A DNA stretch of 64,000 bases, taken from assembly GCF_009360615.1 (NCBI RefSeq), contig NZ_SPEY01000025.1, positions 34,588-98,587 of the forward strand, written 5' to 3'. Source of the DNA: Comamonas sp. Its GTDB lineage: Bacteria; Pseudomonadota; Gammaproteobacteria; Burkholderiales; Burkholderiaceae_C. Positions 8,222-17,682 of this stretch are shown one piece after another. Below the pieces are notes generated by a model, which had not been told where the DNA came from, ran no database searches, and worked only from the letters and a program-made list of their open reading frames with translations. A program made the translations under genes and the position numbers. Every line of letters starts with the position of its first letter. Position 1 is the first letter of the stretch.

Positions 8222-8635
8222 ATGCTGAACAAAATGACCGAACGTCTGGACTTCCAAAGCGAGGCGCTGCTGCTGCGCGCCGAGCGCCAGCGTGCGATTG
8301 CCAGCAATATCGCCAATGCGGACACCCCTGGCTACGTGGCACGCGACTTCAACTTTCGCGAGGCCTTGCTGGCCGCGACCAGTGGACCCAGGCCTTTGGC
8401 CCAGGCCAGCGTCACGGCGGCAGGCCACATTCCGCTGCAGGCGCAGATGTCGGACGAGGCGCTCAAGGCCAGGCTCGGTTATTCGGTCAATTCCCAGCCC
8501 AGCCTGGACAACAACACCGTGGATCTGGATCGCGAGCGCGCCAACTTTGTCGACAACTCCGTGCGCTACGAAGCCACGCTGCGCTTCATCAACGGCCAGG
8601 CCAAGACCATGCTCAGCGCCATTCAAGGCCAGTAA
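8222..8635 (+). CDS. flgB: Flagellar proximal rod protein FlgB
   Basis: 137 residues starting MLNKMTERLDFQ. The rod-protein N-terminal motif ASNIANADTPGYVARDFNF is clear, and the C-terminal helix ends RFINGQAKTMLSAIQGQ. FlgB is part of the proximal rod in the periplasm. An upstream in-frame extension is possible but would overlap the divergent flgA start region, and a GCGAGG ribosome site sits before the chosen ATG. First gene of flgBCDEFGHIJKL. Confidence 0.96.
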   Translation: MLNKMTERLDFQSEALLLRAERQRAIASNIANADTPGYVARDFNFREALLAATSGPRPLAQASVTAAGHIPLQAQMSDEALKARLGYSVNSQPSLDNNTVDLDRERANFVDNSVRYEATLRFINGQAKTMLSAIQGQ

Positions 8636-8651
8636 GCCCAGGAGCTCAACC

Positions 8652-9056
8652 ATGTCCATGTTTTCCATCTTCAATATCTCGGGCAGTGCGGTCAGCGCCC
8701 AGTCCCAGCGTCTGAACGTGGTGGCCTCCAATCTGGCCAACGTCGATGCCGTGGCCGGGCCCGATGGCAGCGTCTACAAGGCGCGCCAGGTCGTGTTCCA
8801 GACCGTTCCCATGGGCCACGACGGCAGCGCAGGCGTCAAGGTCAATGCCATCAGCGAGGACAACACGCCTGGACGCCGCATCCATGATCCCAGCAATCCG
8901 CTGGCCGATGGTGACGGCTATGTCACCCATTCCAACGTGAGCGCCGTGGACGAGATGGTCAACATGATCTCGGCCTCGCGCTCCTACCAGAACAACGTGG
9001 AAGTCATGAACACGGCCAAGACGCTGCTGCTCAAGACTCTGCAAATGGGCCAGTAA
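8652..9056 (+). CDS. flgC: Flagellar proximal rod protein FlgC
   Basis: 134 residues (MSMFSIFNISGSAVSAQ), the family length. It has the rod/hook N-terminal helix with VVASNLANVDAVAGPDG and the C-terminal motif VNMISASRSYQNNVEVMNTA common to FlgC/E/F/G. Starts 16 nt after flgB with AGGAG upstream. Confidence 0.97.
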   Translation: MSMFSIFNISGSAVSAQSQRLNVVASNLANVDAVAGPDGSVYKARQVVFQTVPMGHDGSAGVKVNAISEDNTPGRRIHDPSNPLADGDGYVTHSNVSAVDEMVNMISASRSYQNNVEVMNTAKTLLLKTLQMGQ

Positions 9057-9072
9057 GCCCGGGAACACGCAC

Positions 9073-9735
9073 ATGATCTACGGCGCAAACAGCGTGGACG
9101 GCACCACGACCACCTCCACCAGCAACACCAAGAATGCGGTGACCGATCCCAACGAGGCGCAGGACCGCTTCCTCAAGCTGCTGGTGGCGCAGCTCAACAA
9201 CCAGGACCCCATGAATCCCATGGACAACGCGCAGATGACCTCGCAGATGGCGCAGATCAATACCGTGACCGGGATTCAGCAACTGAACCAGACCATGGCT
9301 TCCATGTCCAGCCAGTTCACGGCCATGCAGGTGCTGCAAGGCACTTCCATGATCGGCCGTACCGTGCTGACCGAGGGCAACACCCTGGGCGTGGCGGCCG
9401 ATGGCACGCATACCGCCGCCTTCGATCTGGACAGCCAGGCTGCCAGCGTCAAGATCCAGATCACCACGGCCGGCGGCGAGCTGGTGGACACCATCGATCT
9501 CGGTGCCGGTGCTGCCGGACGCAACTACTTCACCTGGGACGGCAAGGCCAAGTACAGCGGCGATGCTTCGCAACTGCGCTACAGCGTGGTGGCCACCAAT
9601 GGCACGACCGCCGTGGCATCGACCCCGTTGGCACAGCATGCCGTGATCGCCACCAGCTCGGCCAACGGTGCGCTGTCTCTGGAGCTCGACAACGGCAGCA
9701 GCGTGGCTTATTCCGGCGTCAAGGCCGTTTACTGA
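9073..9735 (+). CDS. flgD: Flagellar hook assembly (hook cap) protein FlgD
   Basis: 220 residues. The N-terminal FlgD export/cap segment is evident (AQDRFLKLLVAQLNNQDPMN, then NAQMTSQMAQINTVTGIQQLN), followed by a Tudor/FnIII-like C-terminal domain (about residues 85-220). FlgD caps the growing hook to allow FlgE polymerisation and is then replaced by FlgK. Starts 16 nt after flgC. Confidence 0.96.
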   Translation: MIYGANSVDGTTTTSTSNTKNAVTDPNEAQDRFLKLLVAQLNNQDPMNPMDNAQMTSQMAQINTVTGIQQLNQTMASMSSQFTAMQVLQGTSMIGRTVLTEGNTLGVAADGTHTAAFDLDSQAASVKIQITTAGGELVDTIDLGAGAAGRNYFTWDGKAKYSGDASQLRYSVVATNGTTAVASTPLAQHAVIATSSANGALSLELDNGSSVAYSGVKAVY

Positions 9736-9749
9736 TTGAGGAACACATC

Positions 9750-11018
9750 ATGGGTTTTCAACAAGGTCTCTCCGGTCTGAACGCGGCCAGCAAGAATCTG
9801 GACGTCATCGGCCACAACATTGCCAACTCCAACACCACGGGCTTCAAGGCTTCGCGTGCCGACTTTGCCGAAATGATCGCCAGTGCCATCGGCTCGGCCA
9901 GCGGCCAGAGCAGCGGCATCGGTGTCAACGTGGCCTCCGTGTCCCAGCAGTTCCGGCAGGGCTCCATCACTTCGACAGGCAACAACCTGGACATTGCCAT
10001 CAACGGCAACGGCTTTTTCGTCGTCAAGCAAAGCGATGGCAGCATCGCCTATACGCGTGCCGGCAACTTCGGTCTGGACAAGGAGGGCAACCTCAAGACC
10101 GTGGACAACGACAATGTCATGGGCTACGTGGTGGATCCTTCGACCGGCAAGATCCAGTCGGGTGCCACGCCCGTGCCGATGAGCTTTCCCACGGGGCAGC
10201 CGATTCCTGCCAAGCAGACGTCCAAGGTGAATGTGGAGCTGAACCTGGATGCGCGCGCCACGGCGGCCGCCGGCGACGCGACGGCCACGCCGCCGGTTGC
10301 CGCCACGCCGCGTGCCACCTACGGCACCTCGCTCAATGTCTATGACACGCAGGGCACGGCGATTCCCGTCAACCTGTACTTCGAGAAAGACGCCACCGGC
10401 AACACCTGGAACATCTTCAACTCGCTCGATGCCACGGCCACCCCCATCGGCAAGGCCGTGTTCGATGCCAGCGGCAAGCTCACCAGCGTCACTCCCAATG
10501 CGCCAACCACGGGGTCGGGCTCCACGCTGAACCTGAGCATCAGCGGCGGTTCGGCCAATCCCAACGGACTGCCTGCGTTCGGCGTGGCCTTCGATTTCGG
10601 CGGCCTGACCCAGTTCGGCACCAAGTTTGCCGTCAGCAGCCTCAAGCAGGACGGCTATACCTCGGGGGCACTGACGGGCATCAATGTGGGGCGCGACGGC
10701 TCCATCGTGGCTTCGTATTCCAACGGCGTCACGCGCACCGAAGGCCAGATCGCTCTGGCGGCCTTCACCAATACCCAGGGCCTGGGCTCCATCGGCAACA
10801 ACAAATGGGTGGCCACCTCCGATTCGGGTCCTGCGCTCAACGGTTCGGCCCAGACCGGCACCTTCGGCTCGCTGCAGTCCGGCGCTCTGGAGGAGTCCAA
10901 CGTGGATCTGACCGCGGAGCTGGTCAACATGATGACGGCTCAGCGCTCCTATCAGGCCAATGCCCAGACCATCAAGACGCAGGACCAGGTGTTCTCCACC
11001 CTGGTGAATCTGCGTTAA
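9750..11018 (+). CDS. flgE: Flagellar hook protein FlgE
   Basis: 422 residues. N-terminal GLNAASKNLDVIGHNIANSN, a central hook domain from about residue 85 to 370 ([20 protein letters not shown] onward), and the C-terminal helix VNMMTAQRSYQANAQTIKTQ. FlgE builds the extracellular hook. An alanine/threonine-rich insert around residues 168-190 (RATAAAGDATATPPVAAT) is low-complexity. The gap to flgF (85 bp) holds a repeat element. Confidence 0.97.
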   Translation: MGFQQGLSGLNAASKNLDVIGHNIANSNTTGFKASRADFAEMIASAIGSASGQSSGIGVNVASVSQQFRQGSITSTGNNLDIAINGNGFFVVKQSDGSIAYTRAGNFGLDKEGNLKTVDNDNVMGYVVDPSTGKIQSGATPVPMSFPTGQPIPAKQTSKVNVELNLDARATAAAGDATATPPVAATPRATYGTSLNVYDTQGTAIPVNLYFEKDATGNTWNIFNSLDATATPIGKAVFDASGKLTSVTPNAPTTGSGSTLNLSISGGSANPNGLPAFGVAFDFGGLTQFGTKFAVSSLKQDGYTSGALTGINVGRDGSIVASYSNGVTRTEGQIALAAFTNTQGLGSIGNNKWVATSDSGPALNGSAQTGTFGSLQSGALEESNVDLTAELVNMMTAQRSYQANAQTIKTQDQVFSTLVNLR

Positions 11019-11024
11019 CGGATA

Positions 11025-11085
11025 AGCCCCCGAGACGCTTTGCGCTCTCCCGCCCCGAAGGGGAAGCCGCCAAGGCGATTGATTT
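11025..11085. repeat. Comamonadaceae-type intergenic repeat, copy A (flgE-flgF gap)
   Basis: GC-rich element with CCCCGAGACGCTTTGCGCTC and CCGCCCCGAAGGGG, an imperfect set of short inverted repeats. It resembles the elements at 43942-44030 and 52484-52575 and the intergenic CTGAGGCGC...GCGCCT...CCCC family I recognise from Comamonas and Acidovorax genomes. The family identity is from memory; the similarity among the three window copies is visible by eye but imperfect. Confidence 0.45.
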
Positions 11086-11103
11086 GACAGAAGGAAGGTC
11101 AGC

Positions 11104-11844
11104 ATGGACAGAATCATTTATACGTCGATGACCGGCGCCAATGCGGCTGCCCAGCGTCAGGCCGTGCTGGCCCACAACCTGGCGAATGCGGGCACGAACG
11201 GCTTTCGCGCCGAGATGTCCGCGTTCCGCTCGGTACCGCTGCAGGGCTCCGGTGCCGGCACGCGTGTGTTTGCGCTGGAAGCTACCTCCGGCTATCAGGA
11301 GACTGCAGGTCCAGCCCAGCGCACTGGCAGGGCGCTGGACGCCATGGCCATGGGCCGCGCCTGGTTTGCCGTGCAGGGGCTCGATGGCCAGGAGGCATAC
11401 ACCCGCAACGGCGTCTTCGAGATCTCGCCCGAAGGGCAGCTGGTCAACAGCAACGGGCAGGCCGTGCTCTCCGATGGAGGCGCTCCCATCGACATCCCGC
11501 CCGAGTCCACGATCTCGCTGGGCTCGGACGGCACGCTGACGGCCAAGACGGGCAATCAGCTGCCCGTGGCCGTGGGGCGCATCAAGCTGGTGACCCCGCC
11601 CGTCGATGAGCCGCTGGTGCGCGGCGATGACGGCTTTTTTCGCGCGGCCCAGGGCGATGCGCTGCCCAATGACGAAACGGCACGATTGCTGTCGGGCTCG
11701 ATCGAGGGCTCGAACGTCAACTCCGTCGAAACCATGGTCGGCATGATCGCTGCCTCGCGCCAGTTCGAGCAGCAGATGAAGTTGCTGCAGACCGCTGAAA
11801 CCAACGATAAATCCGCCAGCCAGCTGCTGAGCCTGAACGGCTGA
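11104..11844 (+). CDS. flgF: Flagellar basal-body rod protein FlgF
   Basis: 246 residues. N-terminal MDRIIYTSMTGANAAAQRQA with HNLANAGTNGFRAEM, a central domain with WFAVQGLDGQEAYTRNGVFE, and the C-terminal VGMIAASRQFEQQMKLLQTA. FlgF is a minor rod protein between the proximal rod and FlgG. AAGGAAGG ribosome site just upstream. Confidence 0.96.
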   Translation: MDRIIYTSMTGANAAAQRQAVLAHNLANAGTNGFRAEMSAFRSVPLQGSGAGTRVFALEATSGYQETAGPAQRTGRALDAMAMGRAWFAVQGLDGQEAYTRNGVFEISPEGQLVNSNGQAVLSDGGAPIDIPPESTISLGSDGTLTAKTGNQLPVAVGRIKLVTPPVDEPLVRGDDGFFRAAQGDALPNDETARLLSGSIEGSNVNSVETMVGMIAASRQFEQQMKLLQTAETNDKSASQLLSLNG

Positions 11845-11862
11845 TAGCCAAAGGAATACGCC

Positions 11863-12645
11863 ATGATCAATTCGCTGTTCATTGCCAAGACCGGCATGGA
11901 AGCCCAGCAGACGCAGCTGGACGTGATTTCGCACAATCTCGCCAATGTCTCCACGACCGGCTACAAGCGTGCGAATGCGGTTTTCGAGGATCTGATCTAT
12001 CAGAATCTGCGTCAGTCCGGATCGCAGACGACCGAGCAGAATCAGCTGCCCACCGGCCTGCATCTGGGGCTGGGTGTGCGCACCGTGGCCACCAGCCGCA
12101 ACTTTCTGCAGGGCAGTCTGCAGCAATCGAGCAATGCGCTGGATGTGGCCATCAACGGCAACGGTTTCTTCGAGGTCAACATGCCGGACGGCACGATTGC
12201 CTATACCCGCGATGGTTCGTTCGAGGTCAATGCCCAGGGCCAGCTGGTGACGTCCAGCGGCCTTCCCGTGGCCAACGGCATCACCATCCCGCAGGGCGCG
12301 ACCAAGGTGTCGATCAGCCATGACGGCGTGGTCAGCGTCACCATGCCCGGCCAGGCCGCTCCGCAGCAGGTGGGCAATATCGCCATGAGCCAGTTCATCA
12401 ATCCCGCCGGTCTGGAGCCGCGCGGCCAGAACCTCTACGTCGAGACCGCCTCCTCGGGTCAGCCCCAGCAGGGCACGCCTGGCACCAACGGCCTGGGCAC
12501 GATTCAGCAGGGCTACCTCGAAGCGTCGAACGTGAACGTGGTCCAGGAGCTGGTGACGATGATCCAGACGCAGCGCGCCTACGAAATGAATTCCAAGGCG
12601 ATCCAGACCTCCGACCAGATGTTGGCCAAGCTGGCGCAGCTCTGA
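11863..12645 (+). CDS. flgG: Flagellar distal rod protein FlgG
   Basis: 260 residues, the usual FlgG length. [20 protein letters not shown], then [20 protein letters not shown] (the FlgG-specific stretch that makes the rod stiff) and the C-terminal [20 protein letters not shown]. FlgG forms the distal rod through the LP-ring. Starts 18 nt after flgF. The following 169-bp gap contains a repeat. Confidence 0.97.
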   Translation: MINSLFIAKTGMEAQQTQLDVISHNLANVSTTGYKRANAVFEDLIYQNLRQSGSQTTEQNQLPTGLHLGLGVRTVATSRNFLQGSLQQSSNALDVAINGNGFFEVNMPDGTIAYTRDGSFEVNAQGQLVTSSGLPVANGITIPQGATKVSISHDGVVSVTMPGQAAPQQVGNIAMSQFINPAGLEPRGQNLYVETASSGQPQQGTPGTNGLGTIQQGYLEASNVNVVQELVTMIQTQRAYEMNSKAIQTSDQMLAKLAQL

Positions 12646-12665
12646 TTGATCACTATGCACTGAGG

Positions 12666-12741
12666 AGCTGCTTGCGCTTGACAGATATGTGTTTCAGATG
12701 AAATACCTATCGAATTCATCGTCGAGAAAGCGCTAGAAGCT
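12666..12741. repeat. Long-spaced imperfect inverted repeat in flgG-flgH gap (Comamonadaceae AGCTGCTTGCGCTT type)
   Basis: AGCTGCTTGCGCTT at 12666-12679 pairs with AAGCGCTAGAAGCT at 12728-12741 (12 of 14 positions complementary, 48-bp spacer) and is followed by ACTGTTT. Elements of the form AGCTGCTTGCGCTT...AAGCGCTAGAGGCT are, from memory, common between genes in Comamonas, Delftia and Acidovorax. A TTGACA hexamer occurs at 12678-12683, but no convincing -10 follows at the right distance. Confidence 0.5.
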
Positions 12742-12814
12742 ACTGTTTAGATAGCGTGCGTTGCGCACGCAAGGCACAAGGGGCGAAGCGCCTGACTGCC
12801 AAGGACTTGCCGCC

Positions 12815-13522
12815 ATGTTCAAAGCCATTGTTTCCCATTGCCCGTCGGTCTGTGCCCTCACTGCGGCCTTGCTGGTTTCGGGGTGCGTCACGCTCAATCC
12901 GCCGCCGCCCGTGGACATGCCTTCGACCGCACCTCCGGTGCTGCAGCCGCGCGAGCAGACAGCCCAGGCTCCCACCGGCAGCCTGTTCAACGCCAGCCGT
13001 TATCGGCCCATGTTCGAGGATCAGCGCGCCCGCATGGTGGGAGATGCCGTGACGGTGCAGATCGTCGAGCGCGTTTCGGCCAGCCAGAGCACGGACTCCA
13101 AGGTCGGGCGTGCCAACGAGCTGAGCACGGGCATCACCTCGCTGCCGCTGCTCAGGGGGGGCGCGGAGAAGACGGTCGCCGATGCTCTTACCCTGGGGGC
13201 CGAGAGCAAGAACGACTTCAAGGGTTCGGGCGCGACCAGCAGCAACAACACCTTCACGGGCTCGATTGCCACGACCGTGGTCGACGTGCTGCCCAACGGG
13301 CATCTGGTGATTGCCGGCGAGAAACAGATCGGCGTGAACCACAACGTCGATGTGCTGCGCTTCACGGGGACGGTGGACCCGCGCTCGCTGCGTCCGGGCA
13401 GCACCGTGGCGTCCACCCAGGTGGCCAATCTGCGGGTCGAGTCGCGCAGCCGTGGCCAGGCCGGTGAAGCCCAGTCAATTGGCTGGTTGTCCCGGTTCTT
13501 TTTGAACGTTATGCCGTTCTGA
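12815..13522 (+). CDS. flgH: Flagellar L-ring lipoprotein FlgH
   Basis: 235 residues from MFKAIVSHCPSVC. A lipoprotein signal peptide ends in the lipobox LVSGC (lipidated Cys about residue 24). The FlgH core is clear: FNASRYRPMFEDQRARMVGD, TFTGSIATTVVDVLPNGHL, VAGEKQ-like VIAGEKQIGVN, and a C-terminal SIGWLSRFFLNVMPF. FlgH forms the outer-membrane L-ring. An upstream in-frame start 18 codons earlier is less likely because it would displace the signal peptide. Confidence 0.96.
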   Translation: MFKAIVSHCPSVCALTAALLVSGCVTLNPPPPVDMPSTAPPVLQPREQTAQAPTGSLFNASRYRPMFEDQRARMVGDAVTVQIVERVSASQSTDSKVGRANELSTGITSLPLLRGGAEKTVADALTLGAESKNDFKGSGATSSNNTFTGSIATTVVDVLPNGHLVIAGEKQIGVNHNVDVLRFTGTVDPRSLRPGSTVASTQVANLRVESRSRGQAGEAQSIGWLSRFFLNVMPF

Positions 13523-13533
13523 TTCTTCCGAGA

Positions 13534-14691
13534 ATGGGCAGTATGAAAGTACTGTCCACGCTCCTGTCACTGCGCCCTGTGCACACCACCTTGCTGGTGG
13601 TCGCAGCCCTTGGCGCCAGCGGGCTCACCCTGCCTGCGCATGCCACACGCATCAAGGAGGTTGCCGCCATTCAGGGTGTGCGCAGCAACCAGCTGACAGG
13701 CTACGGCCTGGTGGTCGGCCTTGACGGCACGGGCGACCAGACCACGCAGATGCCCTACACCAAGCAGGCGCTGGCCAACTACCTGGAGCAGATGGGCATT
13801 GCCTTGCCGGCCACGGGCAATGCGGCCCAGCTGCAACTCAAGAATGTGGCGGCGGTGATCATCACCGCAGAGCTTCCGGCCTTTGCACAGCCCGGCCAGG
13901 CGATCGACATCAATGTCTCCTCCATGGGCAACGCCAAATCGCTCAAGGGCGGTACGCTGGTGGCGACACCGCTGCGCGGCGCGGATGGCGAGATCTACGC
14001 CCTGGCCCAGGGCAATGTGGTGGTCGGCGGAGCCGGGGCTGCGGCCGGCGGCTCCAAGGTGCAGGTCAATCACCTGAACGCGGGTCGCGTGCCCCAGGGC
14101 GCGCAGGTGGAGCGTGCAGTGCCCACCCCCGTCAACCAGGGCAACACGATCACGCTGGGCCTGAACCAGACCGACTTCCAGACTGCCGACAAGATGGTGC
14201 GCGCCATCAACCAGCGTATGGGAGCGGGCACGGCCATGGCCTTGGACGGGCGCACGGTGCAGGTCAATGCCCCCGTCGATCCGGGCTCGCGCGTGCGCAT
14301 GATCGCCGAGATCCAGGAGATGCCCATCGAGACCTCCAAGCCGGCGGCCAAGGTGGTCATCAATGCACGCACCGGCTCCATCGTGCTCAATCAGGCCGTG
14401 ACCCTGGGCCCCTGCGCGATTGCACACGGCAATCTGTCCATCACCATCAGCACCACGCCGGTGATCAGCCAGCCCGCACCGTTCTCGCAGGGACAGACCG
14501 TGGTGGCGCAGAAGTCGGATATCCAGGTCAAGCAGGAACCCGGCAAGGTCATCAACATGCCCAATTCGCCCCAGCTCACCGATGTGGTGCGGGCGCTGAA
14601 TTCACTGGGCGCCACGCCTCAGGACCTGCTGGCCATCCTGCAGGCCATCAAGGCAGCAGGCGCCATGGACGCCGAGCTGGAGGTGATATGA
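13534..14691 (+). CDS. flgI: Flagellar P-ring protein FlgI
   Basis: 385 residues with a signal peptide cut after LPAHA (about residue 37), giving mature TRIKEVAAIQGVRSNQLTGY, the classic FlgI N-terminus. Further conserved stretches are GLNQTDFQTADKMVRAIN and VINARTGSIVLNQAVTLGPC; the end is AGAMDAELEVI. FlgI forms the periplasmic P-ring with help from FlgA. A second ATG three codons in is an alternative start. The stop overlaps flgJ by 4 nt. Confidence 0.97.
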   Translation: MGSMKVLSTLLSLRPVHTTLLVVAALGASGLTLPAHATRIKEVAAIQGVRSNQLTGYGLVVGLDGTGDQTTQMPYTKQALANYLEQMGIALPATGNAAQLQLKNVAAVIITAELPAFAQPGQAIDINVSSMGNAKSLKGGTLVATPLRGADGEIYALAQGNVVVGGAGAAAGGSKVQVNHLNAGRVPQGAQVERAVPTPVNQGNTITLGLNQTDFQTADKMVRAINQRMGAGTAMALDGRTVQVNAPVDPGSRVRMIAEIQEMPIETSKPAAKVVINARTGSIVLNQAVTLGPCAIAHGNLSITISTTPVISQPAPFSQGQTVVAQKSDIQVKQEPGKVINMPNSPQLTDVVRALNSLGATPQDLLAILQAIKAAGAMDAELEVI

Positions 14692-15716
14692 GCACGTCAT
14701 TGTCCCATTCTTCATCCCTGGCGGCCAGCAATGCTCTGGCCGTCGATGCCCGCTCGCTCAATGCGCTCAAGACGGCCGCTGGCGAGAACAGCCCGCAGGC
14801 CGCGCGCGAGACCGCCAAGCAGCTCGAGTCCTTGTTCATGCGCGAGATGATCAAGAGCATGCGCGAGGCGACCATGAAGTCCGGCCTGCTCGACAGCGCG
14901 CAGGGCAATCTCAGCACCGATCTGCTGGACCAGCAGCTTTCGGTGGCCATGGCGGGCCAGCCCGGCGGCCTCACGGATGCCATCAGCAAGCAACTGGCGC
15001 GCAGCATGGGCGTTGAGGCTGCCGAGGATGCCGAAATTGCCGTGCCCTCGACACTGAGTCTGAGCCGCAATGCGTGGCGCAATGTGGGCAGCAACGGTGC
15101 CTGGAGCGGCAGCCGCAGCCAGGCTGTGCAATCGATCAATGCCTATGCCCCGGCCCCCAAGGGGCGCGACAACTTCGTGACGGCACACACCGGCGCGGCC
15201 CAGCGTGTGGCCAGCGAGAGCGGCATTCCGGCCCACTACATGATCGGTCAGGCCGGGCATGAGACGGGCTGGGGCCGGAGCGAGATCCGCAACAAGGACG
15301 GCAGCAACTCGTTCAACCTGTTCGGCATCAAGGCCGGTGGCAGCTGGACGGGCAAGGTCGCCGAAGTCACGACCACTGAATACATCAATGGCGCGCCCAG
15401 GAAGGTGACGGCCAAGTTCCGCGCCTATGACTCCTACGAGGAGTCCTTCCGCGACTACGCACGTCTGATCGGCAGCAATCCGCGCTACGAAAAAGCCATG
15501 GCCCAGACCGGCTCTGCCCAGGCCTATGCCAGCGAGCTGCAAAAGGCCGGCTACGCCACCGATCCGGCCTATGCGCAAAAGCTCAGCCGCGCCATCCAGA
15601 GCGTGGCCCAGGTCACCGTCGCCAACGCCGGCAACAACAGCGCCAATGTCGCAAGCCGTCTGGGTGCCAGCGCCCGTGCCGCCCAGATCAACAAGATCAC
15701 CGAGAACCAGTCATGA
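14688..15716 (+). CDS. flgJ: Flagellar rod assembly protein/muramidase FlgJ
   Basis: 342 residues in two domains. The N-terminal rod-binding part (about residues 30-105) includes ETAKQLESLFMREMIKSMRE. The C-terminal glucosaminidase/muramidase domain (about residues 160-310) includes IGQAGHETGWGRSEI, NSFNLFGIKAGGSW and FRAYDSYEESFRDYARLI. FlgJ caps the growing rod and opens the peptidoglycan. It overlaps flgI and flgK by 4 nt on each side (ATGA), implying translational coupling. Confidence 0.96.
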   Translation: MSTSLSHSSSLAASNALAVDARSLNALKTAAGENSPQAARETAKQLESLFMREMIKSMREATMKSGLLDSAQGNLSTDLLDQQLSVAMAGQPGGLTDAISKQLARSMGVEAAEDAEIAVPSTLSLSRNAWRNVGSNGAWSGSRSQAVQSINAYAPAPKGRDNFVTAHTGAAQRVASESGIPAHYMIGQAGHETGWGRSEIRNKDGSNSFNLFGIKAGGSWTGKVAEVTTTEYINGAPRKVTAKFRAYDSYEESFRDYARLIGSNPRYEKAMAQTGSAQAYASELQKAGYATDPAYAQKLSRAIQSVAQVTVANAGNNSANVASRLGASARAAQINKITENQS

Positions 15717-17659
15717 GTCTTCTGAACGTGGGCGCGCGCGCCCTGATGGCCAACCAGATCGCCCTGCAAACCACGGGGCACAACATCGCCAACGTCAACA
15801 CCGCGGGCTATTCGCGCCAGAGCGTGGCTTTCCAGACCTCGGCGGGCCAGAACATCGGCAATGGCTATATCGGCAATGGCGCCGATGTGGCGACCATCCT
15901 GCGCAACTTCAGCGAGTTGCTCAATCGCCAGGCGACGGCGGCCACCGCCGCAAGTGCCGCTGACTCCGCGCGCTCGAATTCGCTCAACCAGCTGCAGGAG
16001 GTGTTCTCCGGCGGAAGCAACGGCCTGGGCGCGGCCATCAACGACATGATGAATGCGTTTGCCGATGTGAGCAGCGCGCCTACCGACTCTTCGGCCCGCC
16101 AGGTGGTATTGACGCGCATGAGCGAGCTGGCTGCACGCTTCCGCTCTGCGTCGGCCCAGCTTGACGAGATGGATTACAGCACGCGTCAGCAGATGACGAA
16201 CGACGTGAACGTGGTCAACAGCCTGTCCGAACAGGTGGCGGCGCTCAATGGCCAGATCAGCCGCGCCGTCGCCACCGGCCACACGCCCAACGATCTGCTC
16301 GATCAGCGTGACCAGCTGGTGCGTGACATCAACAAGTACGTGCAGACCTCTCAGGTGGATGCCGGTGACGGCTCCATCAGCCTGTTCGTGGGCGGCAGCC
16401 AGCCGCTGGTGCTGGGACAGAGCGCAGCCAAGCTCAACCTGCAGGAGTCCACGCAGTACCCTGGCAGTGGCAAGATGAGCCTGTATTTCCAGCAGCAGGG
16501 CGGTCAGCCCGTGGAGCTGACTCCAGCCATGGCCGGTGGCGGCGAGATCGCCGGGTTGCTGCAGTTTCAGAACAACGATCTGGGCGAGGGACGCAACCTG
16601 CTGGGGCGCATGGTGATCTCGATCGGCGATACGCTCAATACGCAGAACCAGCTGGGTCTGACCTTGTCGGGTCAGAAAGGCGGGGCGCTGTTCAATATTC
16701 CGATGACGACCACGGGCTCCACCACGGGAGCTCAATGGGGACAGCCCGATACGCCCACGGTCACGGTCAAGGACTCGAGCGCGCTCAAGGCTTCGGACTA
16801 CAAGGTCGTTTTCGGCAACGATGCGCCCAAGGGCAAGGTGGTGCGCCTGTCGGATGGCCAGACCACGGCCTTCAACGATCTGACGGATCTGCGCGGCATG
16901 ACGATCGACGGTCTGCAGTTCGATCTCAAAAACGATGGCCAGGCCGGCCAGTCCGTGCTGTTCAGCCCCGTGGCATCGGCGGCGCACGATATTCAGACGA
17001 TGGTGCATTCCGGCAACGACCTGGCGGTGGCCAACCCGGTCTCGGCCAAGATCAACTCTCTGGGCGATGCTGCCGTCCGCATGTCCAGCCTGAAAGTGGA
17101 GAAAGGCTTCGATGCCTCTGCCTTCCCTGCCGGCACCACCTTGTCCTTCGCTCCGGACGGGGCGGGCGGCATGACCTATACCATCACTCCGGCTCCCAGC
17201 GGCGTGGCGGCGACAGGTGCCTATATCTCCGGGAAGGCGATCGAGCTGGCTCCGGGTCTCAAGGTGACGCTCACCGGGACGCCAGCGGTGAATGGCGGCA
17301 CCAGCGATACCGTCAGCTTCGGACCCAACAGCTTCTACAGCTCGGATACCGGCAATGCCAGCTCCTTCCTGTCGCTGCGCGACGCCGTGATCTTCGATGG
17401 CGCAACCACGCTCAGCGACGGTTTTTCCACCGCCATGGCGCAGATCGGTACGCGCACGCAAAGCGCAGCCTACGCGGCCAAGCTGTCCGACTCGATTGCC
17501 AAGAATCTGGAGGGCGATCGCACCGCAGTGTCCGGCGTCAATCTGGACGAGGAAGCGGCCAAGCTGCTGCAGTACCAGCAGTCCTACCAGGCCTCGGCCA
17601 AGATGCTGCAGGTGGCCCAGGGCATTTTTGACAGCGTGATCCAGGCCGTCGGCCGTTAA
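15713..17659 (+). CDS. flgK: Flagellar hook-associated protein 1 FlgK
   Basis: 648 residues. N-terminal SLLNVGARALMANQIALQTT with HNIANVNTAGYSRQSV, the coiled D0/D1 region with LNQLQEVFSGGSNGLGAAIN, a long variable middle (about residues 300-560), and the C-terminal helix EEAAKLLQYQQSYQASAKML. FlgK is the first hook-filament junction protein; the FlgN-like protein is its likely chaperone. Start overlaps the flgJ stop. Confidence 0.96.
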   Translation: MSLLNVGARALMANQIALQTTGHNIANVNTAGYSRQSVAFQTSAGQNIGNGYIGNGADVATILRNFSELLNRQATAATAASAADSARSNSLNQLQEVFSGGSNGLGAAINDMMNAFADVSSAPTDSSARQVVLTRMSELAARFRSASAQLDEMDYSTRQQMTNDVNVVNSLSEQVAALNGQISRAVATGHTPNDLLDQRDQLVRDINKYVQTSQVDAGDGSISLFVGGSQPLVLGQSAAKLNLQESTQYPGSGKMSLYFQQQGGQPVELTPAMAGGGEIAGLLQFQNNDLGEGRNLLGRMVISIGDTLNTQNQLGLTLSGQKGGALFNIPMTTTGSTTGAQWGQPDTPTVTVKDSSALKASDYKVVFGNDAPKGKVVRLSDGQTTAFNDLTDLRGMTIDGLQFDLKNDGQAGQSVLFSPVASAAHDIQTMVHSGNDLAVANPVSAKINSLGDAAVRMSSLKVEKGFDASAFPAGTTLSFAPDGAGGMTYTITPAPSGVAATGAYISGKAIELAPGLKVTLTGTPAVNGGTSDTVSFGPNSFYSSDTGNASSFLSLRDAVIFDGATTLSDGFSTAMAQIGTRTQSAAYAAKLSDSIAKNLEGDRTAVSGVNLDEEAAKLLQYQQSYQASAKMLQVAQGIFDSVIQAVGR

Positions 17660-17682
17660 CCCCCTTCCGCCGGAGAACAGGC

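Noticed and set aside
12678..12706. Sigma-70 promoter TTGACA upstream of flgH
   Set aside because: The hexamer at 12678-12683 has only AAATAC at the proper distance; too weak to list as a promoter.
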